Positions 1 to 6,229 of a stretch of DNA of 6,229 nucleotides are shown here, piece after piece. The stretch is from Gammaproteobacteria bacterium (lineage in GTDB: Bacteria > Pseudomonadota > Gammaproteobacteria > SZUA-229): NCBI GenBank assembly GCA_016191795.1, contig JACPVK010000372.1, positions 1 through 6,229 of the forward strand. The letters are read 5' to 3'. The translations under genes were made by a program, and so were the position numbers. Numbering within the stretch: position 1 is the stretch's first letter; every line of letters begins with the position of its first letter. Below the pieces are notes generated by a model. That model saw only the letters and a list, made by a program, of their open reading frames with translations, made no database searches and had not been told where the DNA came from.

Positions 1-1013
1 GGAGCCAGGATCTGGGCTTTTCCCAGCTGGCCATCGCCAATGTGGCCCTGCCCGAGCACGAAACATGGTTGCTCAACTGGCTGAATCAGGACTATCACGG
101 TGATATGGAATACATGGCACGCCACGGCACCAGACGCAGCCGCCCCGCCGAACTGGAGCCGGGAACCGTCAGTGTTATTTCGGTACGCATGGATTATTTC
201 CCGCACACTTCACACAGCATGGAAACGGTACTGGACAATCCCGAACTGGGTTTTATCTCCCGCTATGCCACCGGGCGTGACTACCACAAACTCATGCGCA
301 ACCGATTACAAAAACTCGTCGATATAATGCAACATGAAATCGGCGAATTCGGTTATCGCGTTTTTTCCGACAGTGCACCGGTGCTGGAAAAAGCCCTGGC
401 GCAAAATGCCGGGCTGGGCTGGATTGGCAAACACACCAATCTCATTAATCGCCATGCCGGTTCATGGTTTTTTCTTGCCGAGATTTACACTGATTTGCCC
501 TTGCCTGCCAATACCAGCGCACCTGAAAATCATTGTGGCACTTGCAAAGCGTGTATCGATATCTGTCCGACTCAGGCCATCATTGCTCCCTACACACTCG
601 ATGCCCGACGTTGTATTTCCTATCTCACCATCGAATTAAAAACCAGTATTCCGCTCGAGTTTCGCAAAGCCATGGGCAACCGCATTTATGGTTGTGATGA
701 TTGCCAGCTGGTATGCCCGTGGAATCGTTTTGCCAAACCTTCGAATGAAACCGATTTTGCGGTGCGCCATCAACTGGATGCACCACGTTTGCTGGATTTG
801 TTTGCCTGGACCGAACCGGAATTTATGGAAAAAATGCAGGGATCACCGATACGCCGCATTGGTTATATGCAATGGTTGCGTAATATTGCCGTGGCTTTAG
901 GAAACGCGCCACAATCTCAACAAATCACGCATGCATTAAAAGCCAAACGCGATGATGTTAGCGAAATGGTAAAGGAACATATTGACTGGGCTTTGGCAGA
1001 GCAACAAAAATAA
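1..1013 (+). CDS. queG: Epoxyqueuosine reductase QueG, 5'-truncated by window edge
   Basis: QueG reduces epoxyqueuosine to queuosine in the wobble position of tRNAs for Tyr, His, Asp and Asn. It is a cytosolic, cobalamin-dependent iron-sulfur enzyme. The frame is open from base 3 and ends at TAA 1011-1013, giving 336 visible residues. The GTG at 42 is an internal Val, because similarity to E. coli QueG (LGF then QYHGEMDWMARHG) already begins upstream of it. About 20 N-terminal residues are therefore outside the window. Visible landmarks are YHGDMEYMARHG, the DSAPVLE segment with the proposed catalytic Asp (codon 369-371), a CxxCxxCxxxCP cluster motif (Cys codons 534, 543, 552, 564), and the second cluster's cysteines in RRCISYL (612) and YGCDDCQLVCPWN (693, 702, 714). 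A short HEAT-like end (GSPIRRIGYMQWLRNIAVALGNA in E. coli-like form) follows. The protein stops soon after IDWALAEQQK and lacks the longer tail of the E. coli protein. It converges with pgi. Confidence 0.96.
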   Translation, partial: SQDLGFSQLAIANVALPEHETWLLNWLNQDYHGDMEYMARHGTRRSRPAELEPGTVSVISVRMDYFPHTSHSMETVLDNPELGFISRYATGRDYHKLMRNRLQKLVDIMQHEIGEFGYRVFSDSAPVLEKALAQNAGLGWIGKHTNLINRHAGSWFFLAEIYTDLPLPANTSAPENHCGTCKACIDICPTQAIIAPYTLDARRCISYLTIELKTSIPLEFRKAMGNRIYGCDDCQLVCPWNRFAKPSNETDFAVRHQLDAPRLLDLFAWTEPEFMEKMQGSPIRRIGYMQWLRNIAVALGNAPQSQQITHALKAKRDDVSEMVKEHIDWALAEQQK

Positions 1014-1143
1014 AATCAGTTAAATCGTGTAGGGTGGACACGCTGTTTGTGCCCACGCTGATTCTACCGCGTGGGCAGATGAAGCTTTGCCCACCCTACA
1101 ATACTGACACAGAGGCACAGAGCACACAGTCAAATAAAATCAG
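1008..1143. repeat. 12-bp direct repeat flanking the first intergenic palindrome
   Basis: The 12-mer AAATAAAATCAG occurs exactly at 1008-1019, where it includes the queG stop codon, and again at 1132-1143. A shorter version, AAATAAAA, lies at 1181-1188. The two full copies bracket the palindrome at 1028-1100. The second copy sits in the loop of the next palindrome (1105-1172). The sequence is A-rich, so chance is possible. It could instead be a trace of slippage or of insertion of the repeat unit. Confidence 0.5.
1028..1100. repeat. Intergenic nested palindromic repeat (GTAGGGTGG...CCACCCTAC type)
   Basis: Outer arms TGTAGGGTGG (1028-1037) and CCACCCTACA (1091-1100) are perfect 10-bp reverse complements. 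An inner pair, TGCCCACGC (1050-1058) and GCGTGGGCA (1069-1077), is a perfect 9-bp stem around a 10-nt loop. Between the two stems the pairing is imperfect. I recognise this layout as a widespread dispersed repeat in Gammaproteobacteria, from memory only. It lies 14 bp beyond the queG stop and could fold in RNA from either strand. It may act as a transcript end or 3' stabiliser for queG or pgi, but neither side has a clear T-run, so it is not a canonical intrinsic terminator. Confidence 0.75.
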
Positions 1144-1172
1144 AAACTCTGCGTCTCTGTGGCTCTGCGTCA
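1105..1172. repeat. Intergenic inverted repeat (CACAGAG...CTCTGTG type)
   Basis: Arms 1105-1122 (TGACACAGAGGCACAGAG) and 1155-1172 (CTCTGTGGCTCTGCGTCA) are reverse complements at 16 of 18 positions, separated by 32 nt. Within each arm a CACAGAG-like unit is repeated, so the element is internally repetitive as well. It resembles a common dispersed repeat of environmental bacteria (recognition from memory). It starts 18 bp past the pgi stop on the minus strand, so the pgi transcript would run into this hairpin first. It may help end or protect that mRNA. Confidence 0.7.
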
Positions 1173-1190
1173 AAGTTTGTAAATAAAACA

Positions 1191-2861
1191 CTAAACAATC
1201 TTGTTCTTCTCAACTTCCTCAAAATAAATACGCTTGCGGTAATTAATCAGGCCATTCGTCGAACTATCATGATGTGAAACATTTCCGGGTTGTTCCATGT
1301 CTTTCTGGATCTGCCCTGCCAGCACCTTGCCGTATTCCACGCCCCATTGATCAAACGAATTAATGTTCCAGATAATGCCCTGCACAAACACCTTGTGTTC
1401 ATACATGGCAAGTATCGATCCCAGTGTTTTGGGGCACAGACGTTCAAAAATGATTGTATTGGTAGGCTTGTTGCCTTCAAATACCTTGTGCTGTACCACT
1501 TCGTTAATATCTTCCTTTGACAATCCCTGCTTTTGCAATTCTTCAACTGCTTCCACATAACGTTTACCCAGCATCAGGGCTTTGGTTTGGGCCAGACAAT
1601 TGGACACCAGCACCCGCTGGTGCAAACCCAGTGGATTATTATTCAGTGCAGGAATTAAAAAATCGGCCGGCACCGGCTTGGTACCCTGGTGCAATAACTG
1701 AAAGAACGCATGCTGACCATTGGTACCCGCTTCACCCCAGATGATGGGGCCGGTTAAATAATCCACACGATGACCGGTGCGGTCGATGGTTTTGCCGTTA
1801 CTTTCCATATCCAGTTGCTGCAAAAAAGCCGGCAGGCGTTGCAGATACTGGCTGTAAGGCATAATGGCATGACTTTGCCATTCAAAAAAATTGTTATACC
1901 AGATACCGAGCAAGGCCAGTAACACCGGCATATTTTTTTCCAGTGGTGTTTCGGCAAAATGCCGATCCATTTCATAAGCGCCCTGCAACATTTCCTCAAA
2001 ATGTTCCATGCCTAAAAATAAAGCGATCGGCAAACCAATAGCCGACCATAATGAATAACGACCACCTACCCAATCCCAGAATTCAAAAACATTATTGGGA
2101 TCAATGCCAAATTTTTTGGCCGCTGTCACATTGGTCGATACCGCCACAAAATGTTTGGCCACGGCTTTATCATCGCCAACACGATCCACAAACCATTTGC
2201 GCGCACTGTGCGCATTCAACATGGTTTCCTGGGTGGTAAATGTTTTCGAGGAAATAATAAACAGGGTGTTTTCCGGTTCTACCAGCTTCAGGGTTTCCAC
2301 CAGATGCGTTGGATCAGCATTGGAAACAAACAGCGCGCGCATGCCGCGTCGCGCATAAGGCTTCATGGCTTCACAGACCAGTTGCGGCCCCAGGTCAGAG
2401 CCGCCAATACCGATATTGATTATGTTCTTGATGGATTCGCCGTTATAACCACGCCATTCGCCGTTACGCACCTTGTCGGTAAAGCCGCGCATTTGCGCCA
2501 GCACGGCATTTACTTTCAGCATCACATTTTCACCTTTCACAAACACCGGGTTATCCGAGCGATTGCGCAAGGCGGTATGCAACACCGAACGGTGCTCGGT
2601 ACAGTTAACGACATCGCCTGCCAGCATATGATCACGCCAGGATTCGATACCGGCGTGACGCGCCAGATCCATCAACAAAGCCATGGTTTTTTCATTGATA
2701 CGGTTCTTTGAATAATCCAGCAACAGGTCATTCATGCGACAGGAGAACTTGTCAAAGCGCGTGACGTCTTCGCGAAACATGTCACGCATGTGGGTGTCCC
2801 GTATTTCTTCGTAATGTGCCGTAAGTGCCAGCCAGGCCGGTGAGCGAACGAGGTTAGTCAT
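1191..2861 (-). CDS. pgi: Glucose-6-phosphate isomerase
   Basis: Pgi interconverts glucose 6-phosphate and fructose 6-phosphate in the cytosol, as a dimer, in glycolysis and gluconeogenesis. The protein is 556 residues against 549 in E. coli. It has two SIS sugar-phosphate domains. Residues matching the known active site are all present: GIGGSDLG (151-158), the phosphate-binding SSKTFTT (204-210) with Thr213, Arg268 in VGGRYSLW, the catalytic base Glu353 in DMESNGK, the ring-opening His384 in GTNGQHAF, and Gln505 and Lys512 in SFDQWGVEYGK. The near-C-terminal HDSSTNGLIN (531-540) is also typical. After it the chain runs on for 16 residues, ending in a charged tail (IYFEEVEKNKIV), slightly longer than E. 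coli. The ATG at 2861 gives the expected N-terminus (SPAWLAL..HYEEI). No good Shine-Dalgarno is visible before it, only A-rich sequence. It is divergent from ppc and convergent with queG. Confidence 0.98.
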   Translation of the reverse strand: MTNLVRSPAWLALTAHYEEIRDTHMRDMFREDVTRFDKFSCRMNDLLLDYSKNRINEKTMALLMDLARHAGIESWRDHMLAGDVVNCTEHRSVLHTALRNRSDNPVFVKGENVMLKVNAVLAQMRGFTDKVRNGEWRGYNGESIKNIINIGIGGSDLGPQLVCEAMKPYARRGMRALFVSNADPTHLVETLKLVEPENTLFIISSKTFTTQETMLNAHSARKWFVDRVGDDKAVAKHFVAVSTNVTAAKKFGIDPNNVFEFWDWVGGRYSLWSAIGLPIALFLGMEHFEEMLQGAYEMDRHFAETPLEKNMPVLLALLGIWYNNFFEWQSHAIMPYSQYLQRLPAFLQQLDMESNGKTIDRTGHRVDYLTGPIIWGEAGTNGQHAFFQLLHQGTKPVPADFLIPALNNNPLGLHQRVLVSNCLAQTKALMLGKRYVEAVEELQKQGLSKEDINEVVQHKVFEGNKPTNTIIFERLCPKTLGSILAMYEHKVFVQGIIWNINSFDQWGVEYGKVLAGQIQKDMEQPGNVSHHDSSTNGLINYRKRIYFEEVEKNKIV

Positions 2862-2893
2862 GTTTATTTTTAATTCTTGGGAATGTCATGCAA

Positions 2894-2922
2894 AGTGTAG
2901 GTGCTGGCCGGCACTAACTCAA
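2894..2922 (-). promoter_or_regulatory. Candidate sigma70 promoter for pgi
   Basis: Read on the minus strand, TTGAGT (2922-2917) and TACACT (2899-2894) match the -35 and -10 consensus at 4 of 6 positions each, with an ideal 17-bp spacer. Transcription would begin near 2887, leaving a leader of about 26 nt before the pgi ATG. An imperfect dyad, GTGCTGGCCGGCAC (2901-2914, 12 of 14 positions symmetric), lies inside the spacer and might be an operator. That role is inference only. Confidence 0.45.
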
Positions 2923-2938
2923 TGATCACCGTCAACAG

Positions 2939-2968
2939 TTCGCATCACCGCCACTCCAAAGGTATAAT
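2939..2968 (+). promoter_or_regulatory. Candidate sigma70 promoter for ppc
   Basis: A perfect -10 hexamer TATAAT lies at 2963-2968. An 18-bp spacer separates it from TTCGCA (2939-2944), which matches the -35 consensus at 4 of 6. The start site would be near 2974-2975, giving a leader of about 30 nt to the ppc ATG at 3004. The leader has only a weak Shine-Dalgarno-like GGAT (2994-2997, 6 nt before the ATG). Confidence 0.6.
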
Positions 2969-3003
2969 GTCGCGCTTTTGCACAACCCAACCCGGATACT
3001 GCC

Positions 3004-5823
3004 ATGAACTCAGCCCCTGTTGTCCTGACCCAGCCTAACGACAAGGAACTGCGCGCACGCGTCAAATTATTAGGCAACCTGCTGGGCAATATCATTCTTA
3101 ACCTCGCCGGGGTGCAGGTTTATGACGCGGTTGAGAAGCTGCGCACCGGCTACATCAGCCTGCGCCAGGAAGACAACCCGCGCAAACGCGCCCAGCTGAT
3201 GAGCCTCATCGAATCCCTGGATGTGGACACCCTGACCCAGGTGATCCGTGCCTTCAGTATTTATTTCAGCCTGGTCAACATCGCCGAAGAAGATTTTCAG
3301 CATCAGGAGCGCTATCGCACCATACGCAAGAACAAGCCACTGTGGGTAGGTTCCTTCGACGCCACCCTGAACAAATTCAAGCAACAGGGCATGGGCGCCA
3401 TCCAGGTGCAAAGCCTGCTGCATCAACTGGCCTATATACCCGTGTTCACCGCCCACCCCACCGAATCCAAGCGCCGCAGCATGATGAATGCCCTGCGCCG
3501 TATATTCGTGGTGAACGACAAGCTCAATGATTACCGCATGAGCAAAAGCCAGCGCGAGGAAATATTGCTGGAGCTGGAAACCGAAATCCAGATTTTATGG
3601 CGCAGCAATGAAGTGCGCGAATACAAACCCGAAGTCATGGATGAAATCAAACACGGCCTGTACTTCTTCCGCACCAGTTTGTTTGAAGCGGTGCCGGCGG
3701 TTTACCGCAATCTGGAACGCAAACTCACCAAATATTACCCGCAGGATCGCATTACCGTGCCCAGCTTTTTACGCTTTGGCTCCTGGATTGGCGGCGACCG
3801 TGATGGCAACCCTTTCGTCAAACCCGAAACCACCGCCACCGCCCTGCGCGTGCAAAGCCGGGTCATCATGGAAGAATACATCGAACGCTTAAGCGAACTG
3901 ACCCGCTCGCTCACGCACGCCAGCAACATGTGTGCGCCCACCAAACAGTTTCTCGACAGCCTGGCGGCGGATGAAAACCTGCGCTTTCAGGTATTTGCCG
4001 ATTCGCCCAGCGCCTATGCCTCGGCACCTTATCGCCGCAAGCTGTCATTCATGAATTACCGCATGCAACAAAACCTGGCCATCGTTCGCGCCCGGCTCAA
4101 TGACAAGATCGCTGAAGGCGTGCAGCATGCCTATCCATCGGAAAAAGAATTTCTCAATGATCTGATTCTGCTGCGCAATTCGCTGATCAGTCACGGCGAC
4201 CAGAACATTGCCGATGGCGCCGTCAAGGATCTGATACGACTGGCCGAAACCTTCGGTTTCTTCCTGATGAAACTCGATGTACGCCAGGAATCCACCCGCC
4301 ACACCGATGCCGTGGCCGACATACTCAAACAAATTCACAACATGCCGGATTACAACACGCTCGATGAAAACGGACGAGTGCAATTACTCACCCGTTTCCT
4401 CAACGATCCGCCACAATTTGCCCTGGATAAACACCGGCTGAGCGAACTCAACCGCGAAACCCTGGAATTATTCGAGCTCATGGCACGCATGCATAAAGAG
4501 ATCTCGAGCGAAGCTTTTGGGCATTACGTTATTTCCATGACCCACGCCGCCAGCCATGTCATGGAAGTCATGTGGTTAGGCTCACTGGCCGGTTTAGCCG
4601 GTATAGATCACACCGGCGAATGGGCCTGTAACCTGCGTATTTCACCGTTATTCGAAACCATCGAAGATCTGGCGCATATCGAAATCGTACTCAAGGTACT
4701 GCTCGATAACCCGGTTTACAGCAGCCTGCTCAAGGCGTCCGGCAATCAGCAGGAAGTGATGCTGGGTTATTCCGATTCGTGCAAGGACGGCGGCATTATG
4801 GCGTCGAGCTGGAATTTGTTCGAAGCCCAGCAAAAAGTCATTGCCCTGGCGCGCCAGCACGGCATTAACTGCCGATTGTTCCATGGCCGTGGCGGCACCG
4901 TTGGCCGCGGCGGTGGCCCCACATACGATTCAATATTGTCGCAACCCGACGATACCGTGCACGGCCAGATTAAATTCACCGAGCAGGGAGAAGTGCTGTC
5001 CTATAAATACAGCAACGTCGAAACCGCCACCTATGAAATCACCATGGGTGTTTCCGGTTTGATGCTGGCCAGCCGTTCACTGGTCACCCAGCAACCGGTC
5101 AAGGCGAAAAAAGATTACATAAAAACCATGCGCGCCCTCACCGAAGTGGGCGAACAAACCTATCGCCTGCTCACCGACAACACACCGGGGTTTCTCGATT
5201 ATTTTTACGAAGCCACACCGGTGGTAGAAATTGGCCAGCTTAATTTTGGTTCACGCCCGTCGCATCGCAAAAAAGTTGACCGTTCAAAATCATCGGTACG
5301 CGCCATTCCCTGGGTATTCGGCTGGGCGCAATCACGCACCACCCTGCCCGCCTGGTATGGCATAGGCTCGGCGCTGGAACATTATCTGGCACAGGGTGAA
5401 GAAGCGCTCAAAACCTTGCAACGCATGTACAAGAGCTGGCCTTATTTCCACTCGTTACTCAACAACACCCAGATGGCTTTAACCAAGGCCGACATGGCCA
5501 CTGCCCGCGAATATTCCGAACTGTGCGAAGACAAGGCACTGGGTGAAAAAATCTACAACATGATAAACGATGAATACATTCGCACCGTCAAACACATCAT
5601 GAGCATCAGCGGCAACAGCGTACTCTTGCAGGATTCACCCTCACTGGCCCTGTCCATCAGCCGCCGTGATCCTTATCTTGATCCTTTGAGTCACATTCAG
5701 ATTTTATTGCTGAAACGTTATCGTGCGATGCGGGAAAAAGAATCGGATGAACACAATATCTGGCTTAATCCGTTATTGAGGGCGATTAATGCGGTGGCAC
5801 AAGGGATGCGCAATACCGGTTAA
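3004..5823 (+). CDS. ppc: Phosphoenolpyruvate carboxylase
   Basis: Ppc carboxylates phosphoenolpyruvate with bicarbonate to oxaloacetate and phosphate, refilling the TCA cycle. It is a cytosolic homotetramer. The protein has 939 residues, longer than the 883 of E. coli, with the extra length spread through the chain. Hallmarks in order are TAHPTE with catalytic His151 (149-154), GSWIGGDRDGNP (259-270), LMKLDVRQES (421-430), PLFET with metal ligand Glu551, GYSDSCKDGG with metal ligand Asp591 (588-597), the mobile loop HGRGGTVGRGGGP (627-639), RPSHRK (751-756), RAIPWVFGWAQSR (766-778) and the invariant C-terminus GMRNTG. Residues aligned with the E. coli aspartate-inhibitor site appear conserved (Arg635, Lys828, Arg888, Asn937), so feedback inhibition by aspartate is likely. 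The ATG at 3004 follows a promoter with a perfect TATAAT and gives the expected N-terminus (LLGNLLGNII). It is divergent from pgi and convergent with hda. Confidence 0.98.
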   Translation: MNSAPVVLTQPNDKELRARVKLLGNLLGNIILNLAGVQVYDAVEKLRTGYISLRQEDNPRKRAQLMSLIESLDVDTLTQVIRAFSIYFSLVNIAEEDFQHQERYRTIRKNKPLWVGSFDATLNKFKQQGMGAIQVQSLLHQLAYIPVFTAHPTESKRRSMMNALRRIFVVNDKLNDYRMSKSQREEILLELETEIQILWRSNEVREYKPEVMDEIKHGLYFFRTSLFEAVPAVYRNLERKLTKYYPQDRITVPSFLRFGSWIGGDRDGNPFVKPETTATALRVQSRVIMEEYIERLSELTRSLTHASNMCAPTKQFLDSLAADENLRFQVFADSPSAYASAPYRRKLSFMNYRMQQNLAIVRARLNDKIAEGVQHAYPSEKEFLNDLILLRNSLISHGDQNIADGAVKDLIRLAETFGFFLMKLDVRQESTRHTDAVADILKQIHNMPDYNTLDENGRVQLLTRFLNDPPQFALDKHRLSELNRETLELFELMARMHKEISSEAFGHYVISMTHAASHVMEVMWLGSLAGLAGIDHTGEWACNLRISPLFETIEDLAHIEIVLKVLLDNPVYSSLLKASGNQQEVMLGYSDSCKDGGIMASSWNLFEAQQKVIALARQHGINCRLFHGRGGTVGRGGGPTYDSILSQPDDTVHGQIKFTEQGEVLSYKYSNVETATYEITMGVSGLMLASRSLVTQQPVKAKKDYIKTMRALTEVGEQTYRLLTDNTPGFLDYFYEATPVVEIGQLNFGSRPSHRKKVDRSKSSVRAIPWVFGWAQSRTTLPAWYGIGSALEHYLAQGEEALKTLQRMYKSWPYFHSLLNNTQMALTKADMATAREYSELCEDKALGEKIYNMINDEYIRTVKHIMSISGNSVLLQDSPSLALSISRRDPYLDPLSHIQILLLKRYRAMREKESDEHNIWLNPLLRAINAVAQGMRNTG

Positions 5824-5829
5824 TTTTTT

Positions 5830-5862
5830 TGCAGGTACGCGTTCAGGCGCACTGCATTTATT
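5830..5862 (+). terminator. Possible intrinsic terminator of ppc
   Basis: Six bases beyond the ppc stop, TGCAGGTACGC (5830-5840) can pair with GCGCACTGCA (5847-5856) around a 6-nt loop, with one bulge and one mismatch. It is followed by TTTATT (5857-5862). The stem is modest and the T-tract short, so this is a tentative call. It is the only hairpin in this spacer with a T-rich 3' side on the plus strand. Confidence 0.35.
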
Positions 5863-5878
5863 AAACAAACTCGGGATT

Positions 5879-5911
5879 TTCTCGTTCCCACGCTCTGCGT
5901 GGGAACGAGAA
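5879..5911. repeat. Perfect hairpin repeat (CTCGTTCCCACGC...GCGTGGGAACGAG)
   Basis: Arms 5879-5893 and 5897-5911 are perfect 15-bp reverse complements around a 3-nt loop (TCT). I recognise the core as a very common dispersed intergenic palindrome of Proteobacteria, from memory. The hairpin would form in transcripts from either strand. No T-run follows it in either direction, so it is a candidate mRNA 3' stabiliser, transcription barrier or REP-like element rather than a standard terminator. Confidence 0.85.
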
Positions 5912-5919
5912 CACAGTGG

Positions 5920-6005
5920 TAAGTAGCAAGGGAGAAGTAGCAAGCAACAGCTTCCTGCGCAGACTGGCTTTTCCTTGCCACTTTACACTTTAAACTTGCT
6001 ACTTA
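5920..6005. repeat. Inverted-repeat element (TAAGTAGCAAG...CTTGCTACTTA) overlapping the hda end
   Basis: Outer arms TAAGTAGCAAG (5920-5930) and CTTGCTACTTA (5995-6005) are perfect 11-bp reverse complements. A second copy AAGTAGCAAG (5935-5944) pairs with CTTGCCACTT (5974-5983) at 9 of 10 positions. The centre holds an 8-bp palindrome, CTGCGCAG (5955-5962). The 86-bp unit thus has ordered nested arms like a REP or MITE-type element, but it encodes nothing. Its right arm covers the last Lys codon and TAG stop of hda. Confidence 0.7.
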
Positions 6006-6229
6006 TTTCCAAACACCTGTTTAACAAACGGCAAAGTCAACTTACGTTGCTGCTGCAACGAAACCAGCTCCAGCTGATCCAGTCGCTCAAACAACCCTGC
6101 CAGATCACGCGCAAAATTATTTAACAAATATTGCGCCACATTCTCCGGTAACGCATAACCACGTGCCAGCGCGCGCAAACCTAATGCCTTGAGCTTGTCG
6201 GAATCGTCCAGTGATTTTATTTGCAACAC
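5999..6229 (-). CDS. hda: DnaA regulatory inactivator Hda, C-terminal fragment (5' end outside window)
   Basis: Hda is a DnaA-like AAA+ protein. With the DNA-loaded beta clamp it stimulates ATP hydrolysis by DnaA and so prevents over-initiation of replication. Only the C-terminal 76 residues are present, and the frame is still open at the window edge. They resemble the E. coli Hda end: [24 protein letters not shown] matches LDDSDKLKALGLRALARGY with ALPENV following, and TAQRKLTIPFVK matches QQQRKLTLPFVK. This is the helical lid subdomain. The Arg in FARDLAGLF lies where DnaA has its sensor-2 arginine (VRELEGAL). The clamp-binding motif and Walker motifs would be N-terminal and cannot be checked here. 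The GTG at 6229 is simply the first codon visible, not a start. The TAG stop at 6001-5999 falls in a repeat arm. A DnaA C-terminal fragment is excluded because the DNA-binding domain IV does not follow. Confidence 0.9.
   Translation of the reverse strand: MLQIKSLDDSDKLKALGLRALARGYALPENVAQYLLNNFARDLAGLFERLDQLELVSLQQQRKLTLPFVKQVFGNK

Noticed and set aside
42..44. GTG as the queG start codon
   Set aside because: Family similarity (DLGFSQLAIAN) continues upstream in the same frame to the window edge, so this is an internal valine.
1028..1172. CRISPR-like or tandem repeat array
   Set aside because: The repeats are two distinct palindromes, each present once, with no regularly spaced direct units or unique spacers.
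1626..1640. Asn-Asn-Asn at Pgi 407-409, where I first thought the catalytic His should be (E. coli THNPL)
   Set aside because: Counting 31 residues from the catalytic Glu in DMESNGK places the ring-opening His at GTNGQH (His384), which is present. The NNNPL stretch is not the catalytic position, so the enzyme looks intact.
2151..2711. 186-codon open frame on the plus strand opposite pgi
   Set aside because: It is antisense to a stretch of pgi with intact family motifs, has no recognisable domain and looks like a by-product of pgi codon use.
3070..3456. 128-codon open frame on the minus strand opposite the start of ppc
   Set aside because: It lies wholly within the conserved N-terminal region of ppc, has no recognisable motif, and its open state follows from the codon bias of the sense strand.
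5879..5911. Calling the perfect hairpin a rho-independent terminator
   Set aside because: Neither strand has a T-run following the stem. The bases after it are AACACA on one side and AAATCC on the other.
1..6229. A novel multi-gene accessory system
   Set aside because: All genes are recognised core housekeeping genes with intact motifs where visible. There is no transposase, integrase, tRNA, toxin-antitoxin or nuclease gene in the window.

Overview
This window carries four housekeeping genes, two of them cut by the window edges. I found no undescribed defence, mobile or secondary-metabolite system. The set (queG, pgi, ppc and an Hda-type DnaA regulator), roughly balanced base composition and close protein similarity to enteric and pseudomonad homologues point to a gammaproteobacterium. 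Hda is essentially restricted to Proteobacteria. The palindromic intergenic repeats resemble families I associate with environmental Gammaproteobacteria such as sulfur or methane oxidisers. That last placement is recall, not a search result.

Layout. Bases 1-1013 (+) hold most of queG (epoxyqueuosine reductase, tRNA modification), missing its N-terminus. Bases 1014-1190 are a convergent spacer with two imperfect palindromic repeats and a 12-bp direct repeat. Bases 1191-2861 (-) are a complete pgi (glucose-6-phosphate isomerase). Bases 2862-3003 are a divergent promoter region. Bases 3004-5823 (+) are a complete ppc (phosphoenolpyruvate carboxylase). Bases 5824-5998 are a second convergent spacer with a candidate terminator, a near-perfect hairpin repeat and an arm-to-arm inverted repeat. 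Bases 5999-6229 (-) are the C-terminal end of hda, which continues past the window.

Genes together. Pgi and Ppc are both central carbon enzymes, one at the top of glycolysis/gluconeogenesis and one replenishing oxaloacetate. They are transcribed divergently from a 142-bp region that could allow shared control. queG and hda are unrelated to them in function and are just neighbours, each facing its neighbour tail to tail.

The most noteworthy feature is the repeat distribution. Both tail-to-tail spacers are packed with different palindromic repeats, while the head-to-head promoter spacer has none. One repeat arm appears to supply the last codon and stop of hda.
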